A stretch of 64,000 bases of DNA from assembly GCF_049340185.1 (NCBI RefSeq), contig NZ_JBMPPC010000002.1:124001-188000 (forward strand). The letters are read 5' to 3'. The notes below the pieces were generated by a model. That model had not been told where the DNA came from, did not search any database, and was given only the letters and a program-made list of their open reading frames with translations. The stretch comes from Undibacterium sp049340185. Its GTDB lineage: Bacteria > Pseudomonadota > Gammaproteobacteria > Burkholderiales > Burkholderiaceae_D. Made by a program: the position numbers and the translations under genes. Shown here one piece after another: positions 59,008-64,000 of this stretch (positions are counted from its first letter, which is position 1; every line of letters starts with the position of its first letter).

Positions 59008-60232
59008 CTATGTCGTCCGTAAAAAGGTTGTCCTGGCCCAGAATTGAAACGAGCTGCTGAAAACTTCTTCTTTCTCCGCCGAAGAATTTCTGCATGATCT
59101 CACGACCAACGACCGCTGCCAACAATGGTGGAACTGCGTTTCCAACCTGCCTTATCGGATGCCGAGAGGTTCCGGAAAAGGCCCACCAGTCGGGAAACGT
59201 CTGCATGCGCGCAGACTCGCGCGGCGAAACTTCCCGTGGCTCCACTGGATGCACGTGACCTTTCCCTCCACCCTTATCTGAACCCACAATAATCGTGTAA
59301 CTCGGCCGTTCTGGATGCAGTTTATTTATCCTTGTCTTCGAGTCCCGCTCGCCGTGCTTGAGGTTCTTGTAGCGGTCAATAATGCGTTGGCTGTGTAGAC
59401 GGCTCGTATGGTTCGCGAGCTTCGTTCCCAGCGGGGGAATTCCGCGCAGGCCATCATTTACAGTGCGGTAAGGCAATAGATTTCTGTCCGCGTGATAAGC
59501 TTTTTCCGGAGTCGCGCCACAGATCTTTGGTATACATTCGATCTTCTTCCCGTTGCGGCTCCCAATGATAAAAATACGATCGCGAAATTGCGGGACGCCA
59601 TATTCCGCCGCGTTCAAGCGGAAGACGGAAAGCGTGTAAGTGATGCCGTCGCCGGGACTTTCCAAATTAGCACAGAGTTCCTTGAAGGTTTCACCGCCGT
59701 GGATTGTAAGAAGCCCGAAAACGTTCTCGAAAACAAAGGCTTTTGGCTCAATTTCCCTGAGTAGACGAAGATATTCATAGGGGAGCAGGCCCCGCGGATC
59801 GTTTACCCCAAGCCTCTTACCAAAGACACTGAACGCTTGGCACGGTGGGCCTCCCGCCATCAGATCGACCTCGCCCTTCTTGATGCCTGCCGCCTGCATC
59901 ACATCCTTTGAGGTGAGGTGAATGACGTCAGCTTGCCTGATAGTTGCAGACTGCAAGAACGGCAACTTCGCCCCTGCGCAGTAGTCCTTGCCCTGTTGGA
60001 GCGTCTGACAGCTATGGTAATCAATGTCGGTTGCGAAGACCGTTTCGAAACCGGCTGCCTCAAGCCCCAGATCAAGGCCGCCGCCACCGCTAAAAAATGA
60101 AATCAGCTTACGAGTCTTCTTTTGGGGGGAGCTGACAGTTCGCTTCACGTTTTGTTTTTTGGTTGCGGCAATTGCGCTGCGCCCCAAATGCACACTGCTG
60201 CTGTCCTCCATAACTCCCATCCGATCTTCCAT
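58997..60232 (-). CDS. Cytosine-C5 DNA methyltransferase of the restriction operon
   Basis: The 411-residue protein contains motif I (FFSGGGGLDLGLEAAGF), IV with the catalytic Cys in MAGGPPCQAFSVFGKR, VI (FENVFGL), VIII (QFRDRIFIIGSR), and X (QVGNAVPPLLA). The ATG at 60232 has AAGGA upstream. Its target-recognition region (about residues 230-340) is unlike that of the phage methylase. It should protect the host DNA from the adjoining McrB-like nuclease. Confidence 0.88.
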   Translation of the reverse strand: MEDRMGVMEDSSSVHLGRSAIAATKKQNVKRTVSSPQKKTRKLISFFSGGGGLDLGLEAAGFETVFATDIDYHSCQTLQQGKDYCAGAKLPFLQSATIRQADVIHLTSKDVMQAAGIKKGEVDLMAGGPPCQAFSVFGKRLGVNDPRGLLPYEYLRLLREIEPKAFVFENVFGLLTIHGGETFKELCANLESPGDGITYTLSVFRLNAAEYGVPQFRDRIFIIGSRNGKKIECIPKICGATPEKAYHADRNLLPYRTVNDGLRGIPPLGTKLANHTSRLHSQRIIDRYKNLKHGERDSKTRINKLHPERPSYTIIVGSDKGGGKGHVHPVEPREVSPRESARMQTFPDWWAFSGTSRHPIRQVGNAVPPLLAAVVGREIMQKFFGGERRSFQQLVSILGQDNLFTDDIDGL

Positions 60233-60234
60233 CG

Positions 60235-60447
60235 CTATTTTCCTTTGCTGCTATTTGTCTGGTTTGCTGTGTTTTCTTGCTGGGTGTCAAACATAGACAA
60301 TTGCTTACTATTTCGTATGTATTCCTCGGCGCGAATGACGAACCAACGCTTCAATGTCTGGCCATCACGGCTGAGTGCGGCGTGCAGCTCGCGCTTCATA
60401 TCCGGCGCTATCTCGATCACGATGCGCCCGCTTCCACCAACGCTCAT
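60235..60447 (-). CDS. Ribbon-helix-helix-like small protein, possible R-M control protein
   Basis: The 70-residue protein has an RHH-like layout: a strand RIVIEIAPDMKRELHAAL, a turn and a helix FVIRAEEYI. A polar tail follows. It is the first gene of the restriction operon, and its stop is 2 bp before the methylase start. A 32-bp dyad overlaps the region just before its start, so autoregulation is likely. Small control proteins are common in R-M operons, although the usual C-proteins are HTH. Confidence 0.6.
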   Translation of the reverse strand: MSVGGSGRIVIEIAPDMKRELHAALSRDGQTLKRWFVIRAEEYIRNSKQLSMFDTQQENTANQTNSSKGK

Positions 60448-60460
60448 TCTTGCCTCGCAT

Positions 60461-60492
60461 CTATGTTACATAACAGAAGTAATATAACATAG
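60461..60492 (-). promoter_or_regulatory. 32-bp imperfect palindrome, probable operator of the R-M operon
   Basis: CTATGTTA (60461-60468) is complementary to TAACATAG (60485-60492), and 4 of the 8 inner pairs also match. It lies 14 bp upstream of the first start codon of the operon. On the minus strand a TATATT box (complement of 60481-60486) falls inside it, so a bound regulator would block the promoter. Confidence 0.6.
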
Positions 60493-60953
60493 TATCGATA
60501 TGCGAAATTGCCATTAAAGCAACTATTTGTTGTAAATCTACCTTGCGACAACAAATTTTTCTGGAACTTTGAGCCAGCAAAAATACTGTGCATTTATACA
60601 GTAAAATGCATTTTGGTGCTATGCCCGTCGAAAAAACAGACCCAAGTAACTGGGCGATACCTTGTCGTTGTCATATCTCTGGCGGACACGATGTGCCATA
60701 AAGAAAATGACATGGCCGCCTCTGAGATTGACGCCAATCGGAACGAAACCTGTAGTCCCGTTGCAATTGTGCATTAGGCCGGCGTAGCTTTCGTTAAGCG
60801 AAACGCTTGATCGGATGCCTTTTGCGGACTGGGTGTTTGGGTTCGAGACACAGGAATTCGCTTAAAGAGTTCCAAATTGTCTGATTGAAGTCGTCACGGA
60901 CTCGCGGTCATGATACTTGACCATGGGAGTCACGATTACTTCGACTGATCGCC
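60493..60953. other. Non-coding gap between restriction island and recombinase-ParB operon
   Basis: The AT-rich first half carries the probable upstream part of the R-M promoter. A plus-strand frame at 60508-60777 starts with TTG and encodes a low-quality cysteine-rich sequence, so I reject it as a gene. A short stem TTTCG-TTAAG-CGAAA lies at 60789-60803. The GC shift suggests a junction between two inserted modules here. I see no tRNA or clear att core. Confidence 0.45.
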
Positions 60954-61835
60954 CTACTGATCCAGGGCAGTTGTCTTGATGATCAACTCGAACTCGGCCA
61001 CAACTTCCGGCTGGCGCTGCCGAAGATATCGAGCGACCGCGCCGTTTTCCAGCAGTTTTGTCAAGTAGCCCTTGGCGAGCACGAGATTCAACACGTCCTG
61101 GCCGTAGGTCTGCTCGACCATTTTGTACTGTCCTTGTAGGTTTGCCATTTCCCGCTCCATTTTTGCAATCTGCTCCTGCGACACGCCTGTCATTTTCTGC
61201 GGCTTTTTTCCTTCGACCAGCAGCTCGGCCGGCGTGGCCACCAGCATGGCTTCGGCATAGGCCGTCGTCACCGTGTTCGCAGACACCATCAACTCGACGC
61301 ATTCCACTTGCCGCGTCGTCTTCATCTTGCGCAGCACGCGGGAAATTTCAGCGGAGAACTGCCGGTCCTTCAACATCTCAGCCGCCTCGGGGCAGATTCC
61401 ATCCAGCAAAGTCATTTTCTTGATGATGTGACTGACGTCGACGCTGAGCGCCTTGGCCAGACGCTCCGGCGAAACGCCGCGCTCGATCGCGCGCCGGATC
61501 ATGAAATGTTCCTGAATGGTCGACAGGCGATTGATCCGGCTGTTGTAGGTATATCCCTCGTCGTCCTTGGCCACCAGGCAAGGCGCGTCGGCGTAGCCCA
61601 GATCGCTCAGGACAATCAGGCGGATATGCCCGTCCAGGAGCATGTGTTGGGACGACTTCTTGATCGCCTGGGTGACTGAAAGCGGTTCAATCAATCCAAC
61701 CTCCTCAATCGACGAACGGATTTGTTTGAATTTCCTCGACGTCGCCAGTCCTTCCGGCGCTTTTCGTGACGGCAGGATGTTCGTCAACGGAACCGACAAG
61801 GCATCCATCGAGAAGCCGAGGGTAATACCTGTCAT
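60954..61835 (-). CDS. RepB/ParB-like partition protein (RepB C-terminal family)
   Basis: The ATG at 61835 (overlapping the upstream stop, GGGAG upstream) is preferred to a longer frame. The product has about 293 residues. The ParB-like N-terminal part includes IRSSIEEVGLIEPLSVTQA and MLLDGHIRLIVLSDLGY. An HTH (ERLAKALSVDVSHIIKKM) and a RepB_C-type region (LLDGICPEAAEMLKDRQ to the end) follow. It is the last gene of the trio with a ParB-like and a recombinase gene. Confidence 0.78.
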   Translation of the reverse strand: MTGITLGFSMDALSVPLTNILPSRKAPEGLATSRKFKQIRSSIEEVGLIEPLSVTQAIKKSSQHMLLDGHIRLIVLSDLGYADAPCLVAKDDEGYTYNSRINRLSTIQEHFMIRRAIERGVSPERLAKALSVDVSHIIKKMTLLDGICPEAAEMLKDRQFSAEISRVLRKMKTTRQVECVELMVSANTVTTAYAEAMLVATPAELLVEGKKPQKMTGVSQEQIAKMEREMANLQGQYKMVEQTYGQDVLNLVLAKGYLTKLLENGAVARYLRQRQPEVVAEFELIIKTTALDQ

Positions 61836-62734
61836 GCCATGCTCCCGCCAGACCACACACGTTCGGCCAGATATTTTGGCAAGGTATCGAGTCCTTCGGC
61901 GCGCAGCAGATTAGTAAAGTTTTCGTCTGCAAGAAGTTCGCGTAAAGCGCCCACGACAAAAAGTAGGCGTTGTTGTGCGAACTCCGCCTTTTTCACCATC
62001 AACCGCTGCCGTTCGACTTCCTTCTGATAGGTCCTGACGAGGCTGGACTGCGTCACGTCGACCGGCTTTCGTGATCTGCCGCGCGCCACGGAGCGCCCCA
62101 AGGTGTGGCGCCGTTCGATCACCCGTCGGGCTTCGCGCAAATGTTTGCCGCGCAGCTTTCCAGATTCGTAGGCATCCTGCAAGGCTGTCTGAACCGCTTT
62201 ATCGTCGTCGCCGGCGCCAACGATCGCCAGGGCCGCATTGAGCGGAATTTTGCCCTTTTCAACGCCGACAATCAATCGCTCTTCCCCGTGCTGAAGCAAT
62301 GTCAGAATGCCCCACACATACTCCGGCGTGAGGCCGGTTTTAGCGGCGATCGCTTTCTTATCATAGCCTTGGTCTCGCAATGCCACGATGCCAGCGAGGA
62401 TTTCGAGGGGCCGACATTGGCGACGGGCGATATTTTCCGCGAGGCTCATGATGAATGCATCCTCGTCACTGACAGCGACGATCAGCGCCGGGATGGTGGT
62501 TTCGCCCGCCGACTTAAAAGTCCTAAGGCGTCCCTCGCCACAAACCAGCAAATACCGTTCGGTGCCATCCTCCCCTGCGCGCGGAGTCACGGTGATTGGT
62601 TTCTTGAGCCCGATCGCCTGGATATTAACGGCGATTTCATCGAAGATCTTGCTGTTGCGTTCGCGCGGATTGTGGACATCGATGCGGTCCACCGGGATCA
62701 TGCGCAGCTCGCCTGGTTTGTGTTTCTTGGTCAT
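61832..62734 (-). CDS. ParB-like DNA-binding protein
   Basis: The 300-residue protein has a ParB/Srx N-terminal domain: IPVDRIDVHNPRERN, GLKKPITV, and the nucleotide-binding box LLVCGEGRLRTFKSAG. Next come FIMSLAENIARR and an HTH (YDKKAIAAKTGLTPEYVWGIL). The C-terminal half is helical. It overlaps both neighbours by 4 bp (ATGA), so the trio is translationally coupled. No ParA is present, so plasmid-style segregation is doubtful. Confidence 0.8.
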   Translation of the reverse strand: MTKKHKPGELRMIPVDRIDVHNPRERNSKIFDEIAVNIQAIGLKKPITVTPRAGEDGTERYLLVCGEGRLRTFKSAGETTIPALIVAVSDEDAFIMSLAENIARRQCRPLEILAGIVALRDQGYDKKAIAAKTGLTPEYVWGILTLLQHGEERLIVGVEKGKIPLNAALAIVGAGDDDKAVQTALQDAYESGKLRGKHLREARRVIERRHTLGRSVARGRSRKPVDVTQSSLVRTYQKEVERQRLMVKKAEFAQQRLLFVVGALRELLADENFTNLLRAEGLDTLPKYLAERVWSGGSMA

Positions 62735-64000
62735 GCCACTCTCCTTAGCCGGGTGCGTTCCGCCATTCCATACAGGTAATCCAGCGTGTCGAAGCGGTAA
62801 CTCTCCAGTTCCACCGCGTTCTGATCCGCCAGACTGAGACGCTGCAGACCAAAATCCAGTCGCGGCAACAGGTAGTAATCGAGAGCGCTCTTGTTGTCAT
62901 GGTCGAGCCGCACGGCCACGGTGATGTCGGGCAGGAGGCTGGTGTCGAACCTGATTTTCCAGTGGTGTCGGCCAGAGTCGTGCGTCTGGCAACGCGCTAG
63001 CACAAGGGAAACGTTGAATTCGCCGTTGACGTGTAACAGGTCGGTCGCCGGGTCGCGCATAACCCGGCCGCCCAATTCGGCGATTTGCTGCTCGGTCTGC
63101 GCCACGATGCCTGGATGCAAAGTCCGCAGAAAACGATTCACTTCCAGATAGCGATAGTCCCGGTCCGGGGTGAAACCGACCATTTGATAGGCTTTGACCA
63201 GACTGCCGAAGCGAAATGCGTACACCGACGAAGAAGGCATTCCATCCGTTTCGTTGATGATCAGGCCGGAGAGCAGTCCGCGATTTTTGTAAAGAGATCT
63301 GAGCCTGTCAACCAGTTCCTCATTGGTGTAGCGCCTGGTCCGGGCGCGGATGATTCCCTGCGCCGTGTAAAAGATGTCGGGCGGCACTATGGGCTCGAAG
63401 GCGCCGTCCTTCTTGATCCACATATCGGGCGTGTTGATCACCCGCAGTTTTTTGAGTTTGAAGGAGATGCGGTTGTAGACATTATTGCCGACGTATTTTT
63501 CATTGATCAGCACCTGATGCACGGTAGCACGGGTCCAGGCCCGATCCAGATCAGTGAGCACGTTCATGGCGTTCAAGCGCATGGCGATTTCTGATTCGAC
63601 CAAACCGTCGTCAATAAACCAGCGGTAAATCTGGCTCACGATGCGAATTTCATCCTCCGGGCCAGGCATCAGAATCACGCGATCCGTCTGCAGACTCTTG
63701 TGCTCGCCGCGACTCAGTTCGGTTTTGATGGAGCCGTTCTGGTCAATCAATACCCGGCGCAGGCCGTAGCCCGCCGGGCCACCCTGCCGGTAACCGAGTT
63801 CGATCAGCCGACATTGTCCGGCGAAGACCTTGGCAGAGAGTTCCCGGCTGTACTCGCCAGCCATCGCCCGCTTGACACCCTTTACGATGGTCGATACCGG
63901 CGACCCGTCGTTCTCGAACTGCTCGGCGCAGTATGCAACCTGGATGCCGGCGCGCCGACACCGGTATTCGTAATACGCGCTTTCGTCCGCGTCCTGGAAG
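62731..64000 (-). CDS. Large serine recombinase, C-terminal part (5' end outside window)
   Basis: The frame is open to base 64000, so the catalytic N-terminus lies beyond the window. The visible part starts after the resolvase active site: DESAYYEYRCRRAGIQVAYC, then VKRAMAGEYSRELS, which is typical of the resolvase long helix. The Recombinase domain follows (GYGLRRVLID, ATVHQVLINEKYVGN). Large serine recombinases integrate or excise phages and islands. With two ParB-like genes coupled behind it, it differs clearly from the integrase at 3998-5353. Confidence 0.85.
   Translation of the reverse strand, partial: FQDADESAYYEYRCRRAGIQVAYCAEQFENDGSPVSTIVKGVKRAMAGEYSRELSAKVFAGQCRLIELGYRQGGPAGYGLRRVLIDQNGSIKTELSRGEHKSLQTDRVILMPGPEDEIRIVSQIYRWFIDDGLVESEIAMRLNAMNVLTDLDRAWTRATVHQVLINEKYVGNNVYNRISFKLKKLRVINTPDMWIKKDGAFEPIVPPDIFYTAQGIIRARTRRYTNEELVDRLRSLYKNRGLLSGLIINETDGMPSSSVYAFRFGSLVKAYQMVGFTPDRDYRYLEVNRFLRTLHPGIVAQTEQQIAELGGRVMRDPATDLLHVNGEFNVSLVLARCQTHDSGRHHWKIRFDTSLLPDITVAVRLDHDNKSALDYYLLPRLDFGLQRLSLADQNAVELESYRFDTLDYLYGMAERTRLRRVA

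Noticed and set aside
60508..60777. 89-codon plus-strand frame in the gap right of the restriction operon
   Set aside because: TTG start without ribosome site, AT-rich, Cys-rich odd composition, and it overlaps the expected promoter of the opposite operon.
60954..62734. Plasmid partition locus
   Set aside because: Both ParB-like proteins are present but no ParA, no replication initiator and no centromere-like repeats are visible, and the genes are coupled to a recombinase.
1..64000. CRISPR arrays, tRNA and rRNA genes
   Set aside because: No regularly spaced direct repeats with unique spacers and no cloverleaf or rRNA-like sequence were seen. The tandem repeats found are coding coiled coils or short iterons.

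Overview
The window is most of a large, tailed temperate phage integrated in a proteobacterial chromosome, with a restriction-modification island and part of a second mobile module to its right. The phage backbone is GC-rich (its codons mostly end in G or C) and its proteins look like those of Burkholderiales prophages. A betaproteobacterial host, perhaps Oxalobacteraceae, is my best guess, but no rRNA, tRNA or housekeeping gene is present to confirm it.

Left flank (1-3527, plus strand): the end of a stand-alone ABC-type ATPase and a complete UvrD/HelD-like helicase with a C-terminal zinc finger. These look like host or island genes.

Integration module (3576-6050, minus strand): four overlapping genes for a small HTH protein, a serine recombinase (probable integrase), a DUF2924 protein and a small unknown protein.

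Early and replication module (6419-19052, plus): a large protein of unknown function, then a tightly overlapping operon. It encodes an HTH protein, a Sak4-like RecA-fold ATPase, an SSB-like protein, a RadD-like helicase, a zinc-binding DUF6511 protein, a Cas4-like nuclease, a primase-helicase, a RuvC-like resolvase, a DUF6362 protein and a ParB-MTase fusion. A dense cluster of 9-bp iteron-like repeats (16264-16430) lies just after the primase-helicase and is a candidate replication origin. An opposed cassette of seven small genes (19042-21452, minus) follows, most of them unknown.

Packaging, head and tail (21604-42615, plus): HNH nuclease, terminase small and large subunits, portal, S49 protease, HK97-type capsid, connector and closure proteins, tail tube, frameshifted G/GT-type chaperones with an A AAA AAC slippery site, tape measure, and lambda-like M, L, K, I and J proteins. 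An antisense PIN-like gene with its own promoter (35524-36405) splits M from L and looks like a moron. A long fibre and receptor-binding cassette (42612-49443) contains tandem repeats and eight CBM-like modules.

Lysis and cargo (49509-54284, plus): GH73 endolysin, holin-like and Rz1-like proteins, a patatin-like phospholipase and an unusual repeat-containing 5mC methyltransferase.

Defence island (54426-60492, lower GC): Vsr on the plus strand faces a minus-strand operon of RHH regulator, 5mC methyltransferase, McrB-like AAA protein and DUF2357 nuclease. This is a LlaJI/BsuMI-like restriction system, and a 32-bp imperfect palindrome just upstream is a likely operator.

Right edge (60954-64000, minus): a translationally coupled trio of large serine recombinase (cut by the window edge), ParB-like and RepB/ParB-like proteins, probably a separate mobile module. 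The exact prophage ends are not resolved, and no CI-type repressor was recognised.
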